NCBI GenBank assembly: GCA_947623455.1
Contig: OX392535.1
Coordinates: forward strand, 39,518,688 to 39,582,687
Direction: 5' to 3'
Source: Mimachlamys varia
Lineage: Eukaryota > Mollusca > Bivalvia > Pectinida > Pectinidae
DNA length: 64,000 bases
Below are positions 1 through 11,606 of the stretch, piece after piece. The position numbers and the translations under genes were made by a program. The stretch's first letter is position 1; each line of letters opens with the position of its first letter. The notes under the pieces are model-generated. The model was not told where the DNA came from, ran no database searches, and saw only the letters and a list, made by a program, of their open reading frames with translations.

Positions 1-384
1 GCCATATTGTTAATCCAGATGTAGATATAAAGATATGTTATATAATTTATTAGACGCATGAAAGAAGGACATTTTGTTCTTGATATGTTGTTATATATCC
101 TCCAAAGCTGGACTTTTAACTCTGCGTTTTTTTGGTCCAAGTGCTTTTGTTTATCATGGAATATTTCTGACTGAACCTGTCGTACTGTTTCAATTGATTA
201 CGTGAATACAGTCTTTGTGTAGACAAAATCGTTGGAATGTCACTGTTTAATTTCTTAGGTAACCTTTGTTCACCTGTGTTGTCTTTGTCAAAGAGGTTAT
301 ACACACAGTTTGAGTGTGTAGTATGAAGTTTTGAACTAACACCTATAATTACTGTTCCTGTAAGATCATGTGTTGGTTTTCCAG

Positions 385-3300
385 GTGCCTTTCCTGCCTG
401 GTGATACAGATCTGGACCAGCTGAGCAGGATATTCCAGACATTGGGCACTCCCAGTGATAGCGACTGGCCGGTAAGTGTGGTCTTGTATTTCTAAAGATG
501 ATTCATGTGACAAATAGCTGTCGTGAGAATGTTATAACTCCTTACAAATTGATAAAATCTTGTAGAAAAAAAAGAGTAATTCATGAAGATCAAGTTTACA
601 AGATGCTTATCTGATTTCTCTCTGTTTCACAAATTACGTTGCATGGCATACTGGAATAATGTTACCTTTAATTTATTGTCAGAAGCGGGAGTAGAGTGAA
701 ATTTAATCCAGCTTATCTGTTCCATAAATATAAACGTAAAATATTGATCCCAAAAATTGAAAGCCATATTCAGTAGTTCACTTGCTGATGCCTTTATCTT
801 AAAGCAAAAGACATAGGTTTAAAGATGTAATGATTTTTTCCTTCCAGAATATGACCGATCTACCCGACTTTGTGCAATTTAAGGACTTTCCTGGCACGCC
901 GCTACGTGAGATATTTATTGCAGCATCAAACGATTTGTTGGAGCTCCTCTCTAAACTTCTCAATATGGACCCGTTAAAGCGATGTACTGCCACACAAGTA
1001 AGAAGTACTCAGGATCACAAACACCTCGTACAATTAGCAAGATTTGGTCTGGATAAATCTTGTTAGAATGAAAATGTCTTTTTCAACTTGAGACTTTTGT
1101 TTTGAATAGACTCAATGATTTCTATTTTATCAACCTTGATATCCAGAGGATATATATGCTCTCCTACACTCTATACACCCATGGAATATTTCATGGCATT
1201 GTCATGTCGTGTACCCATTAAAGGCCCAATATATGTAACTTCAGGAAAGTTTTCATGATTCTGAAAAATTCTGAAAAAAAAATGCAGTTGATAACCATGC
1301 AAAAATAAGTCTAAAACATAGTAAACCTGAGCGGTAACTAACAAGAAACTCTTGACAGAAAAATCCAAAGAATTGAAAATAATTCAGGTGGGGCCCACTT
1401 CAACAACAAGCTGAAGTTATAAGACAGTTCAAAATGGACGCGTGTTTACAAATACCGAGTTTCTACTGCTGCTGTACCGATTAACGCGTAATAATTCATC
1501 TTGAATATTGCTGATATCAGTTAATCTTAAGGTGGGAAACTCCCCCATTTTGACCATTGTTTACCAATCTCCCTTGAAATCTCCCTCATTAAAGTCCAAA
1601 CTGACACAAACACAGAATCTACATCCTGTTGTCAAATGATATCCTAGTTACTGTATGTTGTACGTAATATCCAGTCATCGGTCAAAATATTGACAAACAA
1701 GATTGACCCAAGTGGGTGCATTCAAAATTTTGCATAGTAATTGAAAGTCTGTAGGAAAAGTACGACATTTTTTGTCCTATGTGCACCAAAGAAATTTAAA
1801 ATACCACCCCTTCACACTTGTTTATGTGTTTGCTGTTATCATTTCGTTCAAAGTTCAGTTGACATTGACTGTGATAATTGTAAACTATTACCTGTGTTCC
1901 CGTTTGATGTCGCTGATAATTGGTTGTTTTTTGCCCCTCTGGGCCACCGTAAGATAACTCAGCATGCAACATCAATGTACTGCGCAAGATCATGTGCCAT
2001 GTTTAAAACTGGTTGAAACAGGGGGTACATTCAATGTTTGACCTACATTCAGTCACATTTCATACACATGTGATATGAGGGAGATCTCCCTCATTGGAGG
2101 TTTCAGAGGTTGACACCTATGATTTGATGTTTCAGGCATTACAGATGGACTATTTTATCCTGAAGCCGCATGCCACTCCAGGCCACCTACTCCCTATGCC
2201 GGGGAGTAATAAAATTAAAGATCAGAACCAACTCGACAACAGATTCAGCCTCAAACGCAAACTACAGGGAGATACAGGTAAGCATTACATTGAAGTAGGT
2301 GTGAAAAAAACTCTTTAGATTTAAATTACTATATTTCGCTGTAATTATTGCCCTTTCCTGTATAAACGCTGCCCCACCTTTCTGCAGAGGTACGGAAAGT
2401 GTATATATATAATAAGCGTCCCTACTAATCATGACACAAGAAAAGACAACTCCACTAGCTTCCCAAATGCATGTTGAAAACAGTCCATTTTAACTAAAAT
2501 AGACAGACAACATGACATTGAAATAACATCTGCCATAAGATATGCTATAGGTGCAATTTATCTGTATCTTTATTTTACACAGTTTTCAAAACAGAGATAC
2601 TCGTTTAGAAATAGAAGGTATTATTTAAGTATTGAACCATGGTAATTATGCATTGATTTTAAGCTCATCTACTGGAATGGGAACTGAGATAATGAGACGT
2701 TGCGGCAGCTGTTGTCTGTCCTTTGTCTGGTGTATTTGACTTCAAAAGTCTTCTCAATTACTAATGCCTAAGGTGCTGATATTTGCATGGGTGATAGTTT
2801 TCCATTTTGTGACGGAATTCCCTTTTTTGACACGTGGATGGTCAATAAATTTATTTTTAGTTTTTCATTTTTTTTTTACTTTCACCCATGTATTTGGCAT
2901 GAAGCTTGCTGGGATAAGGGGTTAAAATAGTGATTTTGACCCAATTTCAAGCTTACAGGGGTAAAATTTCTTAAAATCTTCAATAACCAAAAAAAACCAG
3001 GGTATTGATATTAGGCATTTAGCGTGCTGGGATAAACATCTTCCAAGTTCGTTCAAATTAATTTCCGTAATGCACTAATGTCACAGGGGTCAAATCTGTA
3101 AGAAAATCTCAAAATGACTTCTTAATAACCCAAAAAGAGTACTAATATTTGACCTGTGGTTTGCTGGGATGGAGGGCTACAGAGTTTGTTCATATGGACA
3201 ACCTTGATCAATAATCTTTTAAGGTAAAAAATGTACTAAAAATTCAAATGACTTACCAATAATCAAAAGGCGCAGGTTACTGATATTGAGTCTTCAGCAT

Positions 3301-3657
3301 TTTGGAATGTAGGGCTACAAAATTTGTTCAAATGAATTATCTTGACCCACATTCATGGTTGCAGCGGTCAAATGTTTCATGAATTTTAAGATCCTTCCCT
3401 CCAATAAACAATAAGCCCTGGGCTATTTTATTTGTGTGGTAGCATGTACATGTATTGGAAATCCGTTTTGAAGAAGTTCACTTTAGTTACAAAGGATTTA
3501 AGCTGCAGAGCATGTGAGCAATTCGGGTCCATTGGGCCTCTTGTTTCCAGGTTATTATTGAACCTGGTATCTCTGTGTTGCTTAATGTATTGTTTACCAG
3601 GAATCCTAACTAAAGTGTTATTTTACAGGTGGCCTAGTGAAGAGATTGGTGTTTTAA
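385..3657 (+). CDS. CDK7: Cyclin-dependent kinase 7, C-terminal exons (partial gene)
   Basis: Four coding exons join in frame: 385-471, 848-997, 2136-2277 and 3629-3657, with AG acceptors, GT donors and phases 0, 0 and 1. The translation begins [20 protein letters not shown], runs through [15 protein letters not shown] and RCTATQ, continues with [11 protein letters not shown] and ends GGLVKRLVF before TAA. This tracks animal CDK7 closely (kinase subdomains X-XI, then the short basic tail that ends in a KKLIF-like motif). CDK7 is the catalytic subunit of the CDK-activating kinase and of TFIIH, acting in the nucleus on CDK T-loops and the RNA polymerase II C-terminal domain. ATP-binding, catalytic and T-loop exons must lie to the left of position 1. 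The last coding exon is only 29 nt, recognised because it restores the conserved tail and a stop. The family assignment is very likely; the exon borders are my reading. Confidence 0.93.
1135..1195 (+). repeat. Fragment of TIR element family 2 in a CDK7 intron
   Basis: This stretch resembles the left terminal repeat of the elements at 7833, 14650 and 55968: a 'gatatccag' block, then a 'ctcctacactct' block, then 'catggaatatttcatggca'. Only one terminus is present. Confidence 0.5.
1220..1530 (+). mobile_element. MITE family 1, right-truncated copy in a CDK7 intron
   Basis: It begins with the terminal motif aaaggcccaatatatgtaac and shares an internal block (gttgataaccatgcaaaaat, then gacagaaaaatccaaag, then aaaatggacgcgtgt) with copies near 25.0, 44.2 and 47.6 kb. 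The right terminal inverted repeat is missing. No coding capacity is seen. Confidence 0.75.
2740..3430 (-). repeat. Degenerate tandem repeat (about 110-130 bp unit)
   Basis: Imperfect units carry recurring phrases such as 'gctgggat', 'gggctac', 'gttcaaat' and 'ttgaccc'. The family appears in the opposite orientation at 28380-29110 and flanks the large inverted repeat near 33.3 and 34.3 kb. It lies in the last CDK7 intron. Confidence 0.55.
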
Positions 3658-5000
3658 AGGATCTCAAAGGGATAAAAACCTCAAATTGATGAAGTGATAT
3701 CAGTCGAAAGATACCAGGCCTTCACTCCTTCGACAAATGGTTTATTTTGTCCCTCGAGAAAGGACCATACTACATGATCCAGTGTAAAAGCTTTGAGGGA
3801 AAATAGTAATTTTGACATTTTGTTATAAACACAAAGTGCATGAGATAATTGAGAGTGATATTTAATGGAAGAAGAGTAAATGAGGAATGAATCAATTATG
3901 ACAGGATTGAGAGTGTGTTTGTGCCTGATCATCATCGTTGTTGTTATTTCACTATTTATTACACTTGTTGATCATAATTCATGTGCACAGCCATTGTTAC
4001 AGAGATAAGGAAGGAAGCTTGTTATATTTATTGTGGCCATGGAAAATTGACCCCCCCCCCCGACCCCCATCACTTCCACTTTTATACTAAAATTACATAG
4101 CCAAAACCAAATATTTTGTTGTTTTTAAATGTATAGATTAATGAATTGAAGTTTAATAACTGATAAAGATTTAATGACAAAAGTTCACTTTACATACCAT
4201 GGCTATGTAAAGTGACCCCCCCCCCCCCCATGCCTTAGTATTCACCTATTTTTGGCTCCATAGTCAACCTACCCATCTAAATATGCACAGTTTATATTGA
4301 TACAACATTGTTGTAATAAGAATATCTTCAGTTATGTATGAGAAAGCATGTTGTAGTGACAATAATACTGGGTGGGTGTCACTTTACCACAGAGGTGATG
4401 GAGTTTGGGGGTGGGGGTCATTTTCCCATAATGGTATTTTAACCCCGGGGTCATTTTATAACGGGGGCTAAAATACCATTCTACACAAACGGTACCTGTT
4501 GTCATGTCATTATAATAGGTGTCTGATGGCATGGACAGTTTAATGTTTATATCCTTTTGATCAAGTTCGTCTGACAAACCTGTTACTGTATGTGCACTTA
4601 TTTCAGCAGTATTCTAACATGAGCGTCCTCCACGCTCAAGTCTTTGTGCTAATTCAAGTGCATTGCAAATATTTCTCTATCCTGACATTGAGAATACATT
4701 ATACAAGACAAAAAAACCATACCTTGTTCATAATCATAGTCGCTGTTGTGTTCATAAGAGCACTAAAATAAGAGTGCACTAATTTTAATACTCGTACAGT
4801 AACTGATGAATTAAAATCTTCGGCAATAGAAAAGCCACTGTATCTATACTGGTACATATTATTTTTTATTTAAAATGATTAAATACATATGAATAAAAAA
4901 AGGATGTACGATATGATATTTGTTTGATATAATAAGTGCCATTGTACTTATTTGGGCTCGGCCGTGATTCTATGGAAAATGACATGGTCACAGACCTGCC
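3658..5000. other. Non-coding: downstream of CDK7, with C-rich runs
   Basis: No gene recognised. It contains CDK7 3' flanking sequence, two C homopolymer runs (about 4052 and 4217) and GT/CT-rich low-complexity sequence. The short ORFs here show no family resemblance. Confidence 0.5.
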
Positions 5001-5005
5001 CAATT

Positions 5006-5768
5006 ATACTCATTCACCCCTGAAGTTTCATAATGAACTATTCCAACCTTTGAATCGGAAGAGTTCAATTGTCTTCAGGGGTGATTGAGTTAAACTTACG
5101 ATATTTATGTAAGAGTTTGTTTGTGAAAGGGAGAATATATGATTTAATATGTTGTTATCATTTCTATAGAGGCATTATATCAAGTCTGGAGTTATTAGAT
5201 GTCATATATGCCATGAATTGTTTTTTTTATAGTTTGTTATTTTATGTTTTTTAGAATTGTATAAGAAATGTTGTAAGGTCTTTGGTGATATGAAATGAAC
5301 TGAACAACTGTTTCCCCACCATACGTTAACAGATTCATCCCTGAAATTTCACATTGAACTATTCCTACTTTTGATTAGGAAGAGTTCAAGTTTGTCTTTA
5401 AGGGCTGAATGAGTTAACAGGTAACTAAATGCTACCACACTGACAGCAGCAAAAATCAGTTCATTGTGTACAAAGAGAATTTCAGCTACCAATGGAAAAT
5501 GTTTTTCCGACTCTACAGTAATAGACACCATGATGTTCTTCATACATAAAATTAGGAGCTCTCCATCTGTAATGTTTGGTGCTAGTTTGTGCCAAAGTAT
5601 CTACTCATTCACCCCTGAAATTACATAATGAACTATTCCAACTTTTGAATTGGAAGAGTTCAAATGTGTCTTCAGAGGCGAATAAAACTCATTCACCCCT
5701 GAAATGTCACAATGAACTATTCCAACTTTTGAATTGGAAGAGTTCAAATGTGTCCATAGGGATGAGTG
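5006..5768 (+). repeat. Four copies of an approximately 85-bp palindromic repeat
   Basis: Units at about 5006-5096, 5331-5417, 5602-5690 and 5691-5768 have inverted ends (ctcattcacccctgaa against ttcaggggtgattgag) and an inner inverted pair (gaactattccaac against gaagagttc). The last two are directly adjacent. They look like small foldback elements or a decaying tandem of one. Confidence 0.7.
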
Positions 5769-5769
5769 A

Positions 5770-7230
5770 GTGAAGTATGTCGGCAGAAGTACATCATTAT
5801 TTCACAGACCATTAAGGGGCAGTTGTTCAAAAGGTGATTAGTTTAATCATTATTAGTGCAACTTTTTAATATCCTGTAATTTTAAAATCAGTCCATTAAA
5901 TGAAATGCAGCTTTTTATCAATCTAGTACCGTCAATTTACATGAAAAATTGTGGGATTGTACCTAGTTTGTTGGCAGAATAAAAAAAAGGTTGAAGAATG
6001 TCGTTACAAAGTGATTGAGGTAATCATCTTTTGAACAACTGGACCCTAGCCACCTGTCAGTGTGTCCGCTATGGTTGTCCAATAATTTCTGCCACCACTG
6101 CAGGAACCAGAGGTGACATAAGAATCAAGTTCACCATGTACAAACCCTCGGGAGATATCTGTTTTGGTGACCATAGAAATAAGTTAATTTCTTATAGAAA
6201 TGGTACCAGTAATAATGTTTTGGAAAATTTTTGATAACCTTAGAAAAATGCTGTCTATTCTATGCAATATTGGGCATAAAAACGTGATATATTTAGAGAG
6301 TAAGAAGCTGTGCCTTCATTTCTATGAAGCATATAAATGTCATTCATTACCAGCTAGAATTTACACTATAATTGTTCACAATGAGCAGGTTAGTCCTACT
6401 TTGTTATGATAACATGGAGCAGTGCCATGGAAGGATGTTATCACTACCATTCTTTTTAAAAAAAAGTTTGTGTTCCAACTGTGATGAAAGTGATTCTGCA
6501 GTATCCGGTTTAGTTCAACAGTACATTAATTAATGATAACAGGTCATTGATTTTGTTTTTACATTAAAAAGAAACCAAGTCTCACATTTCCTAAGACTTG
6601 CGAGTCGCTGTTGGCCTGTGTGTGTTTCAAATAACATGATATAGAGGTAGAAGAATCTATGAAATTAAGTCCTGTTAATTATCAGAAATATCTTGATGGA
6701 TCTCAAGGATAATCAGGATCAGTAGCCATCCGTAGGATATAGCTACATTTTAGTCAAGTTTTTTAGTGCAAGATTTTTAGTGTAAGAAGTCTCTGCAGTC
6801 CACTTTTGTGTTGATTTTAACCTCACTGTTGTTGCACTAATGCGATCGTTTGGTATTTGTTTTGTGTTCTTGACTATGCACTTAAGAAACGTGAATTAGT
6901 TACAGCCAATATTGGTTTTGTCCTCCGTAGAATCTTGCCTCTAGGATGATATTATGTCTGTATACACTTAATACATTTGATAAATGTGCTCTTTCTAACA
7001 TAGAATTAACCAATGGCAAACACAATGGTGTTACCTTTCAGAATTAAATTAATTCTATGGTGATCCTAAGGAGAGAAAGGAAGACAATGTGCAAAATATT
7101 AGATATTCAAATTGCCCAGTATCTTTAAAAACGTTTCTATTTACAGACATGTAATAAACTTTTGTTTTTCTTTTGAAACCTCACTCTAAGGATTGCCATT
7201 AATACAATCTATATGAATGTATACAATGCA
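5770..7230. other. Non-coding, no feature recognised
   Basis: The 67-69 aa ORFs in this stretch resemble nothing I know and lack convincing exon borders. No repeat family was matched. Confidence 0.4.
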
Positions 7231-7238
7231 CATGTGAC

Positions 7239-7658
7239 ACACAGCCAATGTGTCTTCACTTGAATTTCACATGATAAAATCCTTTACGTGAAATTCATGT
7301 GATATATTTTTTTCATGTGAAATTCACGTTAAATCAGAATGAAAACATATTATGCATTTTAAACTCAACTTAATTAAAAATCCTTTATGTGAAATTCACA
7401 TGAAATTCACTGAAATTAATGTGAAAAGCACCATATAATGAATTTATGATAAGAACCTTCACATAAAATTCACGTGATATAGCTTTTTTCATGTGAAATT
7501 CCCGTTAAATTTGAACAAAAATATATGCATGTTAAAATCAACTTAACTAAAAGTTTACAAGAAATTAATGTGAAAAAGCACAATGTAATGAATTAAGCAT
7601 TAAAAAAATAAAGGTAGCGTTTTACGTAAAATTCACTTGAAAACATATTGGCTGTGTA
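7239..7658 (+). mobile_element. TIR element with internal direct repetition
   Basis: The ends are inverted: 'acacagccaatgtgtcttca' on the left against 'gaaaacatattggctgtgta' on the right. The interior holds two related blocks rich in 'gtgaaattcac' motifs. No ORF. Consistent with a non-autonomous DNA element. Confidence 0.65.
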
Positions 7659-7832
7659 CCGGTATAAACCGATATGGAGTATAAACGGTATGAAGTATAA
7701 GTACTGTTCAGGAGTACTTCCCTTCCTGGTGTAAAACTTCTTGGATGTCCTATACTTACAAACAATAGGCATTCATATATCATTCAGATTTGTTGTACTT
7801 ATTTTTTGTTGTTTAATATATTGTAACCCATC

Positions 7833-8133
7833 CATGATATCTAGTGTTTATGCTCACCTACCCTCTCTACACCCCTGGATTATGTCATGTCAAAACTGAA
7901 GGCACCCTCAGGTAACCTGACCAATCTCTAGGCTGATATCTGTCCATGAGCTGCCACTGACTCCAAAGTTTGCCAATTTTTACTGTTATGTGATCACAAG
8001 ATTCTCTGTTGTACATCAAATAGTCGAATAAGTCCTTTCCTCATAAACAAGGTGGCACACACGTAGCCTTCAGTTTTTACATATTCCAGGGATGAAGAAA
8101 GTGTTGATGGATATCGAGAATGATGGTAACCAC
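7833..8133 (+). mobile_element. TIR element family 2, full-length copy
   Basis: The left end (gatatctagtgtttatgctc) and right end (ggatatcgagaatgatggta) are imperfect inverted repeats. Each end is followed inward by a 'ccctgga' block close to an 'atgtcatg' or 'acatattccaggg' segment. Copies lie at 14650 and 55968. Confidence 0.6.
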
Positions 8134-8960
8134 GAAACTACGAATACTTTTACACAACGTCTGTTTCATGGTATATAATATATATTCGAATCTACATAGT
8201 GACAATTCTTTATGTATGTCATTTATTTCTCCTTGTGACTGTTGTTTTTAACAGTTTGATCTGTCTACATATATAAGGAGAAAAGAGAAAAAATTGGAAA
8301 GAGAATAGAGGCCGTCATGCAGTTAGCTTTAACATATTTAGTAAAACTTCTATTGAAGGTAACATAATAAATAATTAGGTTTAAAATATTTAGTAAAACA
8401 TCTTAATAGGTAATTATGTTATCTCTTTGTCATTGATTCATTCAGAATAACTTAAATATTGTCGTGCAATTACTACATAAGAAAAAATATCTTGATTTAT
8501 GATTTTATTTAGTAGTAAGAATGCTCAGTAATATAAACTGGGGGATAGAAACCCTAATCAATAAAAGAAGCTGTTTTTACATGTACACTCTTTATTGCAT
8601 ATCTTGCATAAACAATTGTAATTAAAATTGATCAAATCTTATTAAAGTTATTTGTTTATCAGAAAACGTAACATTTTTGCTAGTCCAATAAAATTTCAAC
8701 TAGGTGTTAACGTTTTTGATTTTCATTTTTGTGAATGTAACTTAGGAAGTAAAAAGGTAGCAAAACATATCTTTTATGGTTAATGGTGTCAAGCATACAT
8801 TTGTTTTTTGGTTTGCTTGAACTATTATTAGTAAGCAAATCTTTATCAGTTAAGTAAACTGAATGCTCTTTTTATAAACCAAACTATGTATAAAAGTAAG
8901 TACGTTCCAATTAAAACATGTTATCTACAGTATTAAATTTGACTTAATCTTATTTTTTTT
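8134..8960. other. Non-coding AT-rich stretch
   Basis: No ORF, repeat family or RNA gene recognised; strongly AT-rich. Confidence 0.45.
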
Positions 8961-8967
8961 GGAAAAT

Positions 8968-9590
8968 CAGAGAATACCAACCGACAAGAAAACCGATCTC
9001 AAAAGAGGTGAAACTTAGGACAAAATATGAATAAAGAAAAGATTTACACAAAGATTTTTGAAAAAGTATAGAAGAATTAGAGCAGGTTGTCCTGAAGAAT
9101 AAGCGTGTTCTGTTTCATCGACGCCATCCGCCATGTAAATCTAGGTCTCATTCTAGTAAATGTTTCGTCCTCAAATTGAGAACTGGGGCATCATTTTCAA
9201 TCATAACAAGTAGACATACTAATGAGCACATGGAAGGATGCCAAATACTTCCTAATGACACGAGATGGCGACCATAAACCTTGCCTAAAGTCTTCATCAA
9301 CCTCCATCTCTCGAATGCCTGTGCCGTCAGATTGTTCGTCAGCGGCTGATATCTATCACGAAAATCTCGATATTTAGAGTAAGCCCAAGAATAATGATTT
9401 AACTGAATCATGTAAACACCAAAGGTTGGAGAAGCAGGGATGTTCCTATCAAAAATGGAATGTTCACGATATGAAATCAATACCGTCACGTTTATCGTAT
9501 AACTTAGTACTGGGCTGTGCATGTTGGTCAAATTGTAATAAATATCGAGGTACAAATGTATGCAGCTGATGTAGCAGATTTTGTTGTGTC
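8968..9590 (-). mobile_element. Penelope-like element, 3' part with RT C-terminus remnant
   Basis: On the minus strand the translation contains IPASPTFGVYMIQL, KYRDFRDRYQPLTNNLTAQ and YGRHLVSL, matching the C-terminal region of the RT at 11607-12676. The usual 3' tail follows down to about 8968. Several substitutions show it is decayed. Confidence 0.8.
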
Positions 9591-9647
9591 CTTAATTTAA
9601 AAGTTCAGAAGGGTATAGTATACAATCGACTTAGTTAGCAACCTTCT

Positions 9648-9830
9648 TTTTATTTATAGACAACACTTGTCGATATACATGAAAGATATTGTAACATACA
9701 CATGTGCTGCACCTTTTAAATTTAGTAATAGATAGTATGACGAAAAATGAATTAAACTGCACAATACAGCTTTTTCTTCCTCCTAGGACTCAAGTGAACT
9801 TGACAAGAATTTTTGTCATGTGTCCTAATG
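9648..9830 (-). mobile_element. Hammerhead-bearing repeat, degenerate copy
   Basis: The reverse complement aligns to the repeat at 11005-11215: gagtccta, then gaaaaagctgtat, then taaatttaaaaggtgcag, then catgtgtatgttac. The hammerhead core is damaged (CTTGA where CTGANGA is expected). It lies immediately upstream, in minus-strand sense, of the RT fragment 9590-8968. Confidence 0.6.
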
Positions 9831-10350
9831 AGCTCCTTGACAAGTTCAGCTTCGTATGAAAACAAAACAAAGTCAGCGAAGAGTTTTGGCACTGTCTCTA
9901 ACTCTGTATCCATGGGAACGCCAACAATCTGCTACGAAACCACAAGAAATTCGTAGTATATCTTCCTCCGAATATTTTATATTTTCCAAGATAGTTCGCC
10001 ACCATGTGTTTTTTATCCTTGTCCATAGTGTTGTATGGTGAATGAGAAATAACACCTATACCAGAATCGTTACGAAATATAATCTTGATTGGACAATAAA
10101 TATCTAAAAAGTGAAATTAACATACTTTTCAAAAAAAACCCAAACAAATCAACTGCAAAATTACCTTTGCCTTGAGCACTTGTCTACAGGAACAGTGCGT
10201 TGCCATTTGTTATCATATTGCTTTACATACCAATGATGCAAATGACAAACACAAATACGGACGTTGGACGTTTTAATGCAACCTATTTAATGTGCAATGT
10301 CTGCACGTTATGTAAAGGTCAATTGATATTAGGAAATATTAAAAGAAATT

Positions 10351-10710
10351 AGAGAATACTGAAGCGTTCACAAAACCATAATCCGAACTTAAAAATCAAT
10401 GAAACTAGAGGCAAAATGTGAACAAAGGAAAGATAAACACGGTGACCCTTGTAAAAGCATAAGATAACTGGACCAGATGTTCCGGAGGAATAAGCGTCTA
10501 AATCTGCGTCATCGACGATACCCGTAATATAAAGCTCGGTCACTCACTCCCAAGTAAACATCAAGTCCTCAAAGTGAGAACTGAGTAATAATTCTCAATC
10601 AAAACAAGCTATCACACTTATGAGCATACTTAGAAATGTCTTATCTTCATATCAAATAATAGGATACAAAATATTTCTCAATGAGCCCTAGATGGCGACC
10701 GTAAATGATT
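10351..10710 (-). mobile_element. Penelope-like element 3' tail
   Basis: Read on minus it contains the standard tail: the end motif complementary to 'gagaatactgaagcgttc', the 'tgttccgga' and 'catcgacga' blocks, and the last RT codons ('gatggcgacc' complement). It is 5'-truncated and diverged. Confidence 0.75.
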
Positions 10711-11004
10711 TTGATGATCATTCAACCGGCAAACTCACTATTTTGTTGTTCCCACAAAGAATCAGCAACACTGGATTGTGCGTAATCAACCTGTAATAAT
10801 GTTATCACAGACATTGTCTGGTCTCGTTTGTTTTGGTTTGGTTTTGAATGTGTTCTGTTATAAAAAATAAGGTCGTTTAAAGGCGACCGGAATGATATGT
10901 TTGGAGTGTGTGGCCACAGTTAATCTCATGGCACGATACATAATATTCACATTTTCGTGGTACACGATATGAAATTATACATAACTAGCTTAATTTTCTT
11001 CTAA

Positions 11005-11215
11005 ATTCATAAATAAAAGGGGTTTTACGCACCTCATCCGTCTGCTTCTACAATAGTTAAGAATTTTTGGATCCCCACCTTTTGGCCCTTAGCATCACTG
11101 AAGAGTCCAAGGAGAACGAAACAGCTGTATGATGCAATTGAATTATTTTTTTTTCGGCATGTTGTATCTTTTACTAAATTTAAAAGGTGCAGTATATGTG
11201 TGTGTTACGTGATCT
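11005..11215 (+). mobile_element. Hammerhead-bearing repeat, best-preserved copy
   Basis: It starts with 'cataaataaaaggggtttta', shared with 19684 and 20138, and carries the ribozyme motif at 11092-11135. It stands about 400 bp upstream of the RT on the same strand, where a Penelope-like element would be expected to have a terminal pseudo-LTR. Confidence 0.7.
11092..11135 (+). ncRNA. Type I-like hammerhead ribozyme motif
   Basis: The parts appear in order. Stem I 5' strand GCATCA (11092-11097), core CTGAAGA (11098-11104), stem II GTCC (11105-11108), loop, GAAC (11114-11117), core GAAA (11118-11121), a very short stem III CAG/CTG, UH cleavage triplet GTA (11127-11129), then TGATGC (11130-11135), which pairs perfectly with GCATCA. 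Stem II has one mismatch; sister copies have GGAC there, giving a perfect helix. Hammerheads with minimal stem III are known from Penelope-like elements and animal retrozymes and usually act as dimers. Activity of this copy is not shown. Confidence 0.75.
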
Positions 11216-11225
11216 TTCTCCCAGA

Positions 11226-11340
11226 AGAAAACCCTACCGGTCATATACTGACAAACCAGTTGTTGCACTTCTGTAAAGCTGAGCGTCAAGCAGGTAGTAG
11301 TAATAATACCATTGTTAGTGACTCTGGTATGTCTCTGCCT
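11226..11340 (+). repeat. Truncated SINE-like repeat
   Basis: The order of blocks ('catatactgacaa', 'ccagttgt', 'gctgagcgtcaagcagg', 'agtagtaataataccat') resembles the repeat at about 23830-23905 ('attatactgacaac', 'gctaagcgttaaacagg', 'agcagtaactac'). This is a body segment of a common bivalve interspersed repeat. Confidence 0.5.
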
Positions 11341-11606
11341 GAGGACATCACGCATAGCTTTCCTCACTGGGGCAAACGCTCAACTACAGGGCAAGAGTGA
11401 GGTAATGTCTAGGGAGACATTTAGGAAGGAGAAATATGTTTAGAAAGCATGGAAAAAAAAAAATCCCAAATTTAGTCGCTTCTAACGATGATGCAATGGG
11501 AGCAGTAGGTAAAATGTTAACACCCTACTTGCAGGGCAGGACTGAGATTAAGCGACCGTGAAGATGAAGAAGATGAGGATCAGGATGAAGAAAGCAATGA
11601 GACTAA

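Noticed and set aside
3998..4045. Alternative last CDK7 exon (RKLVIF-like)
   Set aside because: Needs a non-consensus acceptor and adds residues not seen in CDK7; 3629-3657 fits better.
8092..8150. Possible last CDK7 exon (AG followed by GMKKVLM)
   Set aside because: The sequence belongs to TIR element family 2, and the exon at 3629-3657 gives the true conserved tail and stop.
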